Counted from the stretch's first letter, positions 36,707-45,303 are shown. The stretch is DNA of 64,000 nt from Akkermansiaceae bacterium (GCA_903919975.1 CAIXKE010000080.1:19002-83001); one strand, 5' to 3'. Notes: a model not told the origin generated them from the letters alone. A program made the numbers and translations.

Positions 36707-37584
36707 ACCCACCATGCGAATCCGCGGAGCCCGCGGCCGGCATGCGGCTTTCGGTGTTGCACCGGACGACGTTCCATTACGGAACTCCGGTGATCCAGAG
36801 CCTGAATACGCTGCATTTGGAACCGCGCACGTTTCCCTATCAGAAAACCATCAGCTCCTTGATCCGCGTCCTGCCAGCGACCCGTCTGCGGCGCTTTACC
36901 GATTTATTTCAAAACATCACCCATCATTTCGAGTTGCCGCAGCCACACTCAAAGCTGGAGATTGAAAGCCGACTCCGCGTCCACAATCTACCGTTGGACA
37001 TCAAAGCCGAAAGTCGCGAGGCATCGATTGAAGCCTATCAAGACCCATCGATCCGCGAGCGAATTTGGCCGTATTTGCAGCAGAGCAACCGGGTGCTGAA
37101 ATCTCCCGAGCTCTGGCGGAAAACGATAGATATCACCCGTGAATGCCCGTCGATTTATCATCAGGCATGGACGGTTATGACATGGATTCACCATGAATTT
37201 CAGTATTCGCCCGGATCCACCGCCGTGAACACCAATGTTCTGGAGGCCTTCGCGTTAAAGAGCGGTGTCTGCCAAGACTTCACCCACGTCATGCTCGGCA
37301 TGTGCCGATCGATCGGAGTGGCGGCGCGGTATGCCTCCGGCTACCTCTACAACGGCCCTACGGATACTCTCGTCGGTGCCCAAGCCTCCCATGCCTGGTG
37401 TGAAATCTATCTGCCTGCGGCTGGATGGATCGGCTTTGATCCCACCAACAACAATCTTGCCGACGAGCGCTATGTAAAACTCGCCGTCGGCCGGGATTAC
37501 GACGACGTGGCGCCAGTGGTAGGCAGCTATCACGGTACCGGCCACTGCCATATGGAGGTGCATGTGGAGGTGGAGAAAATCTGA
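36676..37584 (+). CDS. Transglutaminase-like cysteine protease family protein
   Basis: The protein of 302 residues has the bacterial transglutaminase-like N-terminal beta domain (SVLHRTTFHYGTPVIQSLNT) and the catalytic core: Cys in SGVCQDFTHVMLGMCRSIG, His in ASHAWCEIYLP and Asp in GWIGFDPTNN. Such enzymes cleave or transfer amide bonds. It ends the ATP-grasp/alpha-E operon, suggesting it processes the peptide or conjugate that the ligase makes. ATG 36676 overlaps alpha-E by 31 bases; ATG 36742 (MRLSVLHRTT) would avoid the overlap and fits the family start better. Confidence 0.92.
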   Translation: MADATTATAVNPPCESAEPAAGMRLSVLHRTTFHYGTPVIQSLNTLHLEPRTFPYQKTISSLIRVLPATRLRRFTDLFQNITHHFELPQPHSKLEIESRLRVHNLPLDIKAESREASIEAYQDPSIRERIWPYLQQSNRVLKSPELWRKTIDITRECPSIYHQAWTVMTWIHHEFQYSPGSTAVNTNVLEAFALKSGVCQDFTHVMLGMCRSIGVAARYASGYLYNGPTDTLVGAQASHAWCEIYLPAAGWIGFDPTNNNLADERYVKLAVGRDYDDVAPVVGSYHGTGHCHMEVHVEVEKI

Positions 37585-37796
37585 ATCCGCCAACTGCCCC
37601 TCATCGCGGGGAAAATTTGGATTTCCGGCGGGCAAAAAGGCCCGGAACCGAGTCCACCCCCGGGACTGCCCTCATGGGCATTTTGAATTTTTTCCGCCCG
37701 TCGTGATTTTTTTGAATAATTTTCGCTGGCGCAACTCTGAGAAGTGGGCATATTCCCAAATCGTAGATCCTAATCCAACACCACCAACACACCCTT

Positions 37797-38285
37797 ATGA
37801 AACTATTCCTCAGCGCTCTCTGCGCATCGTTCATCATCGCTCCTCTCTCCTTCGGCGCTTCCGCCGCAGATCTGAAGCAGGACACCATCGTCCTTGCTGA
37901 TTGCGGCAAGTGCAAAAAAGACGGCGACAAAGAAGAGCCTAAAAAAGAAGGCACCCTCGCTGACTGCGGCAAGTGCAAGAAAGACTGCGACAAGGAAGAG
38001 ACTAAGAAAGAAGGCACCCTCGCCGACTGCGGCAAATGCAAGAAAGACTGCGACAAGGAAGAACCTAAAAAAGAAGGCACCCTTGCTGACAAGTGCAAGA
38101 AAGAGTGCGACAAGGAAAAAACCAAAGAAGAAGGCACCCTCGCCGGTGGCAAGTGCGAAAAAGGCGGCTGCGACAAGGACAAGGAAGAAGCCAAAAAAGA
38201 AGGCACCCTTGCCGGTGGCAAGTGCGAAAAAGGCGGCTGCGACAAGGACAAGGAAGAAGCCAAAAAAGAAGGCACCTTCGCTTAA
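37797..38285 (+). CDS. Exported Cys-Lys-Glu repeat protein
   Basis: This 162-residue protein has a signal peptide (MKLFLSALCASFIIAPLSFG, cleavage near ASA) and then six tandem units from residue 33: three of 21 residues (LADCGKCKKDCDKEEPKKEGT and variants), one of 19 and two of 23 (LAGGKCEKGGCDKDKEEA, then KKEGT), ending FA. Each unit carries two or three Cys, usually CGKC followed by a third Cys, plus many Lys and Glu; the first unit has Gly in place of the third Cys. There is no known domain. Metal binding, disulfide cross-linking or a structural envelope role are possible. It has its own 210-base upstream gap after the ATP-grasp operon and a terminator just after it. Confidence 0.85.
   Translation: MKLFLSALCASFIIAPLSFGASAADLKQDTIVLADCGKCKKDGDKEEPKKEGTLADCGKCKKDCDKEETKKEGTLADCGKCKKDCDKEEPKKEGTLADKCKKECDKEKTKEEGTLAGGKCEKGGCDKDKEEAKKEGTLAGGKCEKGGCDKDKEEAKKEGTFA
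37893..38276 (+). repeat. Six tandem coding repeats of 57-69 bases
   Basis: Units: 37893-37955, 37956-38018, 38019-38081 (63 bases each), 38082-38138 (57), 38139-38207 and 38208-38276 (69 each). The last two differ by a single base (CTC/CTT for the first Leu), indicating recent duplication, while the earlier ones differ more. Copy number may therefore vary among strains. Confidence 0.92.
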
Positions 38286-38320
38286 TCTCATCACCCATTC
38301 ATCAAACCCACTCAATCAAA

Positions 38321-38347
38321 CCGCCGGAGCACCTCCGGCGGTTTTTT
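38321..38347 (+). terminator. Rho-independent terminator
   Basis: CCGCCGGAG (38321-38329), a 3-base loop and CTCCGGCGG (38333-38341) make a perfect 9-bp GC stem followed directly by six T (38342-38347). It lies 36 bases after the repeat-protein stop and closes that transcript before the NUDIX gene. Confidence 0.92.
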
Positions 38348-38410
38348 CGTTTGTAGCCTGATTCAACGAGTAGGATTGACCCAACTGGATTGATTCCACA
38401 GGGTGCGCCC

Positions 38411-38812
38411 ATGATCGATGTGGTTTGCGGAGTGATTGAGAATTCAGACGGGCGTTTTCTCGCCTGCCTGCGCCCTCAGGGAAAGCACTTGGCGGGCCTG
38501 TGGGAGTTTCCAGGCGGGAAAGTGAATCCCGATGAATCACCGGAATGCGCTCTGGCCCGTGAGTTGCAGGAGGAACTCGGAATCAAAGTGATCGTCGGAA
38601 CTCCACTCGAACCCGTGCATTGGAACTACGATCGAGGAAGCATCCGCCTCCTGCCATTTTTTTGCACCATCACGGTCGGCCAACCGCAGGCCTTCGAGCA
38701 CGAGCAATTGCTTTGGTGCGCCCCCGAGGATTTTGCAACCCTGTGCTGGGCGGAAGCCGACCTGCCGGTGCTCGCGCAAATCCTTGCCCGTATCGCAGAA
38801 ACTGCGAATTAA
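38411..38812 (+). CDS. NUDIX hydrolase, MutT-like
   Basis: This 133-residue protein carries a complete Nudix box, GGKVNPDESPECALARELQE then ELGI (GX5EX7REUXEEXGU), after DVVCGVIENSDGRFLACLRP and LAGLWEFPGGK. The LAGLWEFPGGK form is that of MutT, which hydrolyses 8-oxo-dGTP, but other nucleotides are possible. The upstream TTG at 38390 is inferior to ATG 38411. It stands between the terminator and a REPIN-like pair, apparently as a single gene. Confidence 0.9.
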   Translation: MIDVVCGVIENSDGRFLACLRPQGKHLAGLWEFPGGKVNPDESPECALARELQEELGIKVIVGTPLEPVHWNYDRGSIRLLPFFCTITVGQPQAFEHEQLLWCAPEDFATLCWAEADLPVLAQILARIAETAN

Positions 38813-38865
38813 CCTCAGACATCCTGAAGCGCCGGGAAATGGGATGACCTACCGATGAGATGGCG

Positions 38866-38911
38866 GCGGGCGGAGACGCCCGCGCCACAGTAGCCCGGGC
38901 GTCTCGCTCGG
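38866..38911. repeat. REPIN-like pair of inverted REP palindromes
   Basis: Two hairpins stand close together: GCGGGCG-GAGA-CGCCCGC (38866-38883) and CCGGGCG-TCT-CGCTCGG (38895-38911, one G-T pair). They are in inverted orientation: GAGACGCCCG (38873-38882) is the exact reverse complement of CGGGCGTCTC (38896-38905). The core GCGTCTCGC is the same as in the palindromes that bound the RAYT inserted in ispG, so this is probably a mobilised copy of that REP family. Confidence 0.75.
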
Positions 38912-38998
38912 AGCCAAATGAGGTCACGCGATTTCACTGACATAGCTCGGAATTCCGGCAGAGTTCCGGATATCTGAGCCTGCTTGGGGCCGGCGACC

Positions 38999-39787
38999 TC
39001 AAATCTCCGCCGCAGCCGGCGGTTGGGATTTTGCCCGACCACGCAGATTGAGCAACTCCACTCCAAGCGAGAAGGCCATAGCGAAGTAGATATAGCCTTT
39101 GGGAATTTCGAAATGCAGACCCTCGGCAATGAGCGCGGTCCCGATCAAAATCAGGAACGAGAGCGCAAGCATTTTCACCGACGGATGACGCGAAACGAAA
39201 TCGCTGATTGGCCCGGCGGCAATCATCATGACAGCGACGGAAATAATCACGGCCAAGGCCATCACTGACAGGTGATCGGCCATACCGGCGGCAGTGATCA
39301 CCGAGTCCAACGAGAAAATAATGTCGATCAGCGCGATCTGGATCAATACCGACATGAAGCTGCTCGCTTTCACGGAGACCTGCGCATCCGGGCTATCTTC
39401 AAGCTTGTGATGGATTTCCTTGGTGGCTTTCCAAATCAGGAAAAATCCACCGATGAGAAGAATCAGCCCTTTGCCGGTAATGCCGAGCATACCCTCGTGT
39501 TCGGCGGCGTGGGGAGACATTTTCCAAAATGCCGGGGCGATGGGGATGGTGAAAATGACGGCTTTGAGTCCCATGATCCACTTGATCGTGGCCAGCAGCA
39601 TGAGCCGTGTGATCATGGCCAAACCGAGGCCAAAGATACGACCGATTCGGCGTTTCTCCGGCGGCAGGCGATCCACGAGGATCGAGAGGAAAACGATGTT
39701 ATCGATCCCCAGAACGATCTCAAGCAGCGTAAGGGTGGCGAGGGCTGCCCAAGCGTTGGGATCTGAAAACCATGTGAAGTCGAACAT
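38999..39787 (-). CDS. TerC-family integral membrane protein
   Basis: The 262-residue protein has about seven hydrophobic helices and the TerC signature LEIVLGIDNIVFLSIL with acidic residues in the membrane, later DIIFSLDSVITAAGM. TerC-type proteins are linked to metal (manganese, tellurite) homeostasis and to insertion of exoenzymes, with transport not proven here. The order is TerC, then sufE 12 bases upstream on the same strand, so they may share a transcript, although no common role is evident. Confidence 0.9.
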   Translation of the reverse strand: MFDFTWFSDPNAWAALATLTLLEIVLGIDNIVFLSILVDRLPPEKRRIGRIFGLGLAMITRLMLLATIKWIMGLKAVIFTIPIAPAFWKMSPHAAEHEGMLGITGKGLILLIGGFFLIWKATKEIHHKLEDSPDAQVSVKASSFMSVLIQIALIDIIFSLDSVITAAGMADHLSVMALAVIISVAVMMIAAGPISDFVSRHPSVKMLALSFLILIGTALIAEGLHFEIPKGYIYFAMAFSLGVELLNLRGRAKSQPPAAAEI

Positions 39788-39799
39788 AGGAAAAGGATG

Positions 39800-40222
39800 T
39801 CAGGAAATTTGGGAGGCGAAGGCAAGTGCGCGTTGCTTCATCTGGGTGGCCATCAGGTTCAGGGCGTTCGCGCGCGTAGGAGCGAGATGCTCCTTGAGTC
39901 CGGTGCGATCAATAAAATTCATATCCGCCGTCAAAATGGCATCGGGCGTCTCATCATCGAGGACACGCACGAAGAGGGCGATCATCCCTTTGGTGATCAG
40001 CGAATCGGAGTCCGCATGGTAGTGAACTTTCCCATCTTGATAGGTAGCGTCCAACCAGACTTGCGACTGACACCCCTTGATGAGGTGCTCCGGGTTTTTG
40101 GCGGCGGCGTCCATCGGCGGGAGTTTCTTGCCGAGGCCGATGACGTATTCGTAGCGTTCGGTCCAATCTTGAAAGAGGGCGATTTCCTCCAAAAGCTGTT
40201 CTTGTTTCTCGGCGATGCTCAT
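39800..40222 (-). CDS. sufE: SufE-type cysteine desulfurase activator
   Basis: This 140-residue protein shows the SufE pattern: KLPPMDAAAKNPEHLIKGC QSQVW, with the sulfur-accepting Cys in IKGCQSQVW, and the late NALNLMATQMKQ. SufE takes the persulfide from SufS and passes it to the Suf scaffold for iron-sulfur cluster assembly. The rest of suf is not in the window. The frame is open far upstream through the UbiA-family gene, but MSIAEKQEQLLEEIA is the normal SufE start. Confidence 0.93.
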   Translation of the reverse strand: MSIAEKQEQLLEEIALFQDWTERYEYVIGLGKKLPPMDAAAKNPEHLIKGCQSQVWLDATYQDGKVHYHADSDSLITKGMIALFVRVLDDETPDAILTADMNFIDRTGLKEHLAPTRANALNLMATQMKQRALAFASQIS

Positions 40223-40266
40223 GCGGACGGCAGTGGAACGCGAAACAAGGAAACGGGCAAGCCGGA

Positions 40267-41238
40267 TCAAGTGGCGGGAGCAAGTCTTTGCAAGGCCTTG
40301 CCAGCGAGAAAGGCGCAGGGTGACCCGATCAAACAGGCGATCGCCAAGGTGCCCGGCGCGGCGGCAACGAGAGCAAGCGGCAACAAGACGATCCAGTCCA
40401 CAAGTGGGATTCCAGCGAGCAGATTGGAGATGAGCCTGTGGACGGGCTTGCGAAAAATCGTCAGACATAGCGCAATCCACAGGACATAGGGAAAAACCCC
40501 TAAAAGACTCACATCCAACGGGCACGCCAAACCCACCCATGCAGCAAAAAACATCAAGAGTGCGGCTGGTAGAAATAGCCATCGTGCAAAACGGAGAAGA
40601 CCCGTCGGAGCGGTCGCTATCGATTCACCGCGGGCACTCAGGGACAGTCCGACGATGTGGAAAAACAACCCGAAGGCGCACGCAATGAGCGCAATCGAAA
40701 ATCCCTGCGGCGCGGCGAATCCGGCGAATCCCAGCACCGGCAACAAGGCGCGACACGATCCCATCGGAATCACCGACCACGCCGCCCACTTGTGCGTCCA
40801 TGTGTAAATCACGATGGCCACAACAATTATCAGCGCGACGACCAAGCATTGCGGATGGACCGCGGCGGCGGAGCAGATGCCCAACAGACCGAATGCGCAG
40901 GCGGCCAAAAAATACGTGCGTGGCGTGAAAAGCCCGCTGGGCAGCGCACGTTCGCGACGATGGATTTCATCCCAACCGCGGTCCGCCCAATCGTTGAGAA
41001 AATTACCCGCGAGATAGAGAAACACCCCGGACAGAACCAAGAGGGCGAGTGGTATACAGAGCGCTTCTACAGCACCCAGCCCCCCGGACGATGTGGCAAG
41101 GGCGACACCAAGAAAAACGTTTCCCGCAACGCTGGGAACATTGGCGAGACGCGCGCTGGCGGCCCGCGCGCGAAAGTGATGTGAGAATCCGTTCAAATGA
41201 ATAATGTGTCGATTTACGATAATTTTCCCATGCTCCAT
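40267..41238 (-). CDS. UbiA-family prenyltransferase
   Basis: The 323-residue membrane protein has about eight helices and the UbiA first Asp-rich motif in NFLNDWADRGWDEIHRRERA (NDxxD), followed by ALPSG. This resembles EboC and other UbiA members that attach a prenyl chain to a polar acceptor. The second motif (DxxxD) is weak. No quinone, heme or ebo genes are nearby, so the acceptor is unknown. The N-terminal 20 residues before ARAASARLANVPSV are unlike the family; a TTG start 14 codons later is possible. Confidence 0.82.
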   Translation of the reverse strand: MEHGKIIVNRHIIHLNGFSHHFRARAASARLANVPSVAGNVFLGVALATSSGGLGAVEALCIPLALLVLSGVFLYLAGNFLNDWADRGWDEIHRRERALPSGLFTPRTYFLAACAFGLLGICSAAAVHPQCLVVALIIVVAIVIYTWTHKWAAWSVIPMGSCRALLPVLGFAGFAAPQGFSIALIACAFGLFFHIVGLSLSARGESIATAPTGLLRFARWLFLPAALLMFFAAWVGLACPLDVSLLGVFPYVLWIALCLTIFRKPVHRLISNLLAGIPLVDWIVLLPLALVAAAPGTLAIACLIGSPCAFLAGKALQRLAPAT

Positions 41239-41277
41239 GCTCTCTCTGAGTCCCGATTTTACAAGTCCGTCAGCGCC

Positions 41278-43812
41278 TCACTCGGCTTTAGCGAGCACCA
41301 CGCGGAATCCATAGATCGTATCCTGATACGTGGGTGGGACGGCGTTTCTGGAACCGGTGTAGAGATTTTCAATTTGATAAGTATTCCAACCACCACCACG
41401 CAGGACACCGAGTACGTTGGTGGCCAGCTTGGAATATTCATCCGCCACCCATTCCTGGACGTTACCGCTCACATCGTAGAGGCCGTATTGATTTGCAGGA
41501 AAACTTCCCACCGGCGCGGTGAATGGATAGCCGTCCACATACCCGGGGATCGTCCGCACAATCTCGACTCCCGGCGTCCGGGAAGCCGCCAAATCCGCCA
41601 AATTCGCTATTTTCCCGGTCTCCGGCCAAGTCGCGCCCCACGGGAAAACCCCCTGCTTGCGGGCATCCCGCGATCCCGGACTGGTGTCATCCTCCTCGAT
41701 CAGTCCCGCCAGCGAACTCCATTCCAAATCGGTGGGCAAGCGATAGACATGAGCCATCGAAATCCTCTCCCCCTCGCGTTCGCGGCGAGTCAGCCACTCG
41801 CAAAACGCCTGCGCATCTTCCCGGGAAACATTCACCACCGGATGATCGTCATCCTGCGGAAATGGCGCGGACCGCGGCGCATCATGCTCGGACTCTTTTA
41901 CAAAAAGCGCGTAATCACTCACGCGCGTCTCCCAGATCGAAACCATCAAATCTTTCCCGATCGGAGCGAATCGCATCTGAATCCCGTTTTCCCACGGCCT
42001 GCCAAACACCACTCCTTGGTTTTTTACCAACGTGAGGTTCTTCTCAAAAGTTTCGCCCTCGACCATCTTGATGCTCTTTGCCAGCGGCTTATATCCTTCC
42101 AACACCAACAGCAGATCGACCTCTCCCGGTTTCACCTGAGGAATCGTTAGAGACTGATGAGTGAAACCCACGGATTGCCCGTTCACATACACCTCCGCCC
42201 CTGGCGGTTCGCTGGTGAGGAGCATCCGGCCATACACGATTCTCCGCACAATCACACGGAACGGCCTCAAGCCCTCGCTTCGTGCCCGAGCACTCATTCC
42301 GGGATGCCCAAACGACAATTCACGCAGCGGCTTCACCTCGTGCTCTTCAGTGAGATAGCCCGCCCGGATTCCACTGTTTTGCAACCACTGACAGTAAGCA
42401 TTCGCCGCCTCATCCGTCGAGAGCATCACATCCACTGGCTGGCCGTTTTGGGAAAATTTGAGAATCTCCGACTGGTTTTTCACCAGTTTCAACATCTCTC
42501 CACGCTGGTCCCACATCTCCTGCGTCACATAGCCCGAACTAACATGGTGATCTTCCACAGGTTGATAGACCGCTCCCAATTGATCGCCCCACACATCCCC
42601 TGGCAGGGGCGGTGAAAACACCCGCATCTCCCCGTATAGCGTCATCGGCTCGCTGGTCGCATTGCCCGGCACCAAGCCACGCACAACTAACGGCTTAAAG
42701 CCGTTCTTGCGCAAGGTAAACATCACTTCCCCCCCCACCTGCGCGGTCAGCATCGGCGTCGGCGTGGTTCCCACCATGATCCCGCCCGCATCCAACACAT
42801 CAGCCCCTTCGGGCGTGCTGAAAACCCGCAACAAACCGGCCTTCGGCGGCGGCAGCGGCGGATCCAAAACGAAACGTTGCACCCAGTCTGAGTCCTTGAC
42901 CAATTCCCATCCCGCCCAACAAGCAAAACCGGTCAGCATCAGCGTGGTCAAAAGCACTGCCGTGCCACTTTGGCGGCGGCGTTTCCCGCGTTGGATCCGT
43001 TTGAGCGATTCCGCCAAGCCTGCTGCCGTGGAGATTTTCCGCTTGGAAATCCGCGGCTCGCACACTTCGCAAATGATCCGGTTGAGCTCCAGCCAGCGCT
43101 TGCGGTCGGGACCCGTGGGAATCTCCTCCGGCAATTCCGGGAAATTCATCCGGTCCATGCCGGTCGCAATCTCGTAAAGCACCTTCCCCAAACTGTAAAC
43201 GTCCGCCTGGGCCGATCCCGGACCTTCCGGCGGAACAAAACCTTCGGTCCCCACAAACGTGCGCTGCCCGCGCAACGCCACCAACCCGATATCGGCCAGT
43301 TTCGCCCTGCCATTGACGAAAATAATATTCGATGGCTTCACATCGCGGTGAGCCAAGCCCTGCCCGTGCAAGTGCTCCAGCGCCTCGGCGAGACGCAACC
43401 CGACATCGATGCACTCGTTGGTATCCCACTGGACACCCGCCGCCTGATGGTGATCCGCACGCAAGGTCCGCGGCTCGTATTCGATCGGATTGATGTCACG
43501 CCCGGTCCTCACATCATCGCCAATCTCCATCACGTAGTAATAAAACGACGTGCCATCCGGACTGCGGCCAACATGCAGAATATTGACCAACGCCGGATGA
43601 TCCCGGGAAATCGGCTCGAATTTCAGAATGCCCTCAAACTCCCGCTCAAATCCCCGTGCATCCTCAAAGTCTTCGCGCCAAACCACTTTCACCGCCCTCA
43701 ACGCACCCGTCACCCCGCGCGCAAGCCAGACCTCACCATAAGCTCCTCCGCCGATCTTCCGCAGAACTTCGTGATCCGGAATCGAGGGGCTCGGGCGGAA
43801 TCTAGTCGGCAT
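41278..43812 (-). CDS. Ser/Thr protein kinase with PEGA and FGE-like domains
   Basis: The 844-residue protein has a Hanks-type kinase (about 10-280): glycine loop KIGGGAYGEVW, ATP Lys in RAVKVVW, catalytic AHRDVKPSNIIF, and ADIGLVAL (DIG in place of DFG). A membrane helix follows (VLLTTLMLTGFACWAGW), then two PEGA-like segments (GLLRVFSTPEGADV and LLTSEPPGAEVYVNG) and a C-terminal formylglycine-generating-enzyme-like domain with GLYDVSGNVQEWVADE. The FGE catalytic cysteine pair is not evident, so that domain is probably binding, not catalytic. Its start overlaps the 3' end of the sigma factor gene by 11 bases. The kinase may respond to an outer ligand and act on the sigma factor. Confidence 0.9.
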   Translation of the reverse strand: MPTRFRPSPSIPDHEVLRKIGGGAYGEVWLARGVTGALRAVKVVWREDFEDARGFEREFEGILKFEPISRDHPALVNILHVGRSPDGTSFYYYVMEIGDDVRTGRDINPIEYEPRTLRADHHQAAGVQWDTNECIDVGLRLAEALEHLHGQGLAHRDVKPSNIIFVNGRAKLADIGLVALRGQRTFVGTEGFVPPEGPGSAQADVYSLGKVLYEIATGMDRMNFPELPEEIPTGPDRKRWLELNRIICEVCEPRISKRKISTAAGLAESLKRIQRGKRRRQSGTAVLLTTLMLTGFACWAGWELVKDSDWVQRFVLDPPLPPPKAGLLRVFSTPEGADVLDAGGIMVGTTPTPMLTAQVGGEVMFTLRKNGFKPLVVRGLVPGNATSEPMTLYGEMRVFSPPLPGDVWGDQLGAVYQPVEDHHVSSGYVTQEMWDQRGEMLKLVKNQSEILKFSQNGQPVDVMLSTDEAANAYCQWLQNSGIRAGYLTEEHEVKPLRELSFGHPGMSARARSEGLRPFRVIVRRIVYGRMLLTSEPPGAEVYVNGQSVGFTHQSLTIPQVKPGEVDLLLVLEGYKPLAKSIKMVEGETFEKNLTLVKNQGVVFGRPWENGIQMRFAPIGKDLMVSIWETRVSDYALFVKESEHDAPRSAPFPQDDDHPVVNVSREDAQAFCEWLTRREREGERISMAHVYRLPTDLEWSSLAGLIEEDDTSPGSRDARKQGVFPWGATWPETGKIANLADLAASRTPGVEIVRTIPGYVDGYPFTAPVGSFPANQYGLYDVSGNVQEWVADEYSKLATNVLGVLRGGGWNTYQIENLYTGSRNAVPPTYQDTIYGFRVVLAKAE

Positions 43813-44473
43813 CGCTTTCGGCTTCAAGTTTAGCCAACTCACGTTTGAGCACGGCTCCCACCCGGTGCTTCGCCAGATAGACCTGTGCCATACTCACATT
43901 GAGCTTATCCTGCACTTTTTTGGCGTCCCACTGCTTGATGACATAACAATCAAAGATCTGATACTGCTTCGGGGAGACCTGCGCCTTGACCCGCGATAAC
44001 GCCGCATCCGCAATATTCTTTTGCCACTCGATGTTCCACAAGCGGGATAAAACCTCTCCTGCCGGATCCTCGATGCGATCAATCACCGCCGTTTTCCGAT
44101 CGTTGTCCCACTCGCCTCCCATCATCGCCGTATCCTTCTTGCGCTTGCGGAACTGGTCGTTGATCCGCCAGCGCGTCATGTTCATCAACCATGTCTTGAA
44201 TGACCCCTGCTCGGGATCGTAGAGCTTCTTTTTGCTCTGCTTGGCGATCGAAAGAATCGTCTCCTGCACGCAATCAAACGCTTCGTCCTGACGCAGCCCC
44301 GCCTTGACGGCCACCGAGTAAATCAGCCGCCAGTAGGTTTGATAAAATTCATCCCACGTTCGTTGGTCCTCCCAATTGTCCAGCCGCGCGATCAGGCTCT
44401 TGCGGGTTTTCGCATAGGCCTGCGTCATCACCTCGTCACGCTTTCCGGATTTTTCGTCGTCGTCCCCTGACAT
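43802..44473 (-). CDS. ECF-like sigma factor overlapping a kinase gene
   Basis: The 223-residue sigma-70 family protein has region 2 (WDEFYQTYWRLIYSVAVKAG, DEAFDCVQETILSIAK, WLMNMTRWRINDQFRKRKK) and region 4 (VSPKQYQIFDCYVIKQWDAK then SMAQVYLAKHRVGAVLKREL). PVC bacteria have sigma factors of this group paired with Ser/Thr kinases instead of anti-sigma factors. It is followed, with an 11-base overlap, by exactly such a kinase, so co-translation and regulation by phosphorylation are likely. The first 15 residues are acidic and may not be translated: MTQAYAKTRKSLIARLDNW is an alternative start. Confidence 0.9.
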   Translation of the reverse strand: MSGDDDEKSGKRDEVMTQAYAKTRKSLIARLDNWEDQRTWDEFYQTYWRLIYSVAVKAGLRQDEAFDCVQETILSIAKQSKKKLYDPEQGSFKTWLMNMTRWRINDQFRKRKKDTAMMGGEWDNDRKTAVIDRIEDPAGEVLSRLWNIEWQKNIADAALSRVKAQVSPKQYQIFDCYVIKQWDAKKVQDKLNVSMAQVYLAKHRVGAVLKRELAKLEAESDAD

Positions 44474-44721
44474 CGGGAATCACTTAACCCATTCTCGCGC
44501 CGCTGTCTTTCACGGATTCATTTTTTTCACAACTCGTTTATTATCAACCTTAAAAAGATCGTCAACAAACCGCAAAAAACCGGAAACCCGGCATAACCCG
44601 CGATCTTATTTGCGTATCCTCGAATGTTCCGCATTTTAAAAATGGTGTTTTGCCACTCGTATCCCCCATCCATGCGGATCAAAACTTGCCGTTTCCCCAC
44701 CGCGCGGCACACTATTGCCTC

Positions 44722-45303
44722 ATGCCTGACGCCCGTAGAATCGCCCTATTCGGCGGCACTTTCGATCCCGTCCATCTCGGGCACGTCCATCTTGCGGAAT
44801 TGGCGAAATCCGCGCTCGCGCTCGATGAAATCCGCTTCATCCCCTGCCGGATCTCCCCGCACAAGACCGACACCACCCCCACCTCCGCCCGGGATCGTTT
44901 GGAAATGCTCCGCCTCGCCACCCATGACCTGCCGTGGGCCGTCGTCGATGAGTTGGAAACCCTTCGCGAAGGCCCCTCATTTTCATGGCAGACGGCGGAG
45001 GCCATGAAGGCAAAATTTCCCAATGCCAAACTGTTCTGGATCATGGGCACCGATCAATGGGACACCCTAACCACTTGGGCGCGGCCGGAACTCCTCGCCG
45101 ACTGCGTCGAATTCATCGTCTTCTCCCGTGGCACCCCCCCATCGCCTCGCGCCGGTTACCAGCTGCACGCGTTGGAAGCCGACCATCCGGCATCTGCCAC
45201 CGCCATCCGTGCAGCCATCGCCGCCGGCGCAACCCACCATCCATGGCTCCATCCCGACGTCTCGCGCTGGATCACCGATAACGGACTCTATCAAAACCGA
45301 TGA
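44722..45303 (+). CDS. nadD: Nicotinate-nucleotide adenylyltransferase
   Basis: NadD makes nicotinate adenine dinucleotide from NaMN and ATP in NAD synthesis. The 193-residue protein has FGGTFDPVHLGHVHLAE with the HxGH motif, FIPCRISPHK, IMGTDQWDTLTTWARPELL and SATAIRAAI in the position of the SSTxIR motif. ATG 44722 (MPDARRIALFGG) is the natural start; the longer frame adds 24 unrelated residues. It overlaps the following MFS gene by ATGA, so they are translationally coupled. Confidence 0.95.
   Translation: MPDARRIALFGGTFDPVHLGHVHLAELAKSALALDEIRFIPCRISPHKTDTTPTSARDRLEMLRLATHDLPWAVVDELETLREGPSFSWQTAEAMKAKFPNAKLFWIMGTDQWDTLTTWARPELLADCVEFIVFSRGTPPSPRAGYQLHALEADHPASATAIRAAIAAGATHHPWLHPDVSRWITDNGLYQNR

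Noticed and set aside
37893..38276. The tandem repeats as a CRISPR array
   Set aside because: The units are directly adjacent coding repeats without unique spacers and carry protein-level conservation. No CRISPR array or cas gene was seen anywhere in the window.
37601..38315. Long minus-strand frames opposite the Cys-Lys-Glu repeats
   Set aside because: The repeat lengths are multiples of three, so every frame stays open. The minus readings have no start context or signal other than the repeat itself, while the plus frame has a signal peptide and terminator.
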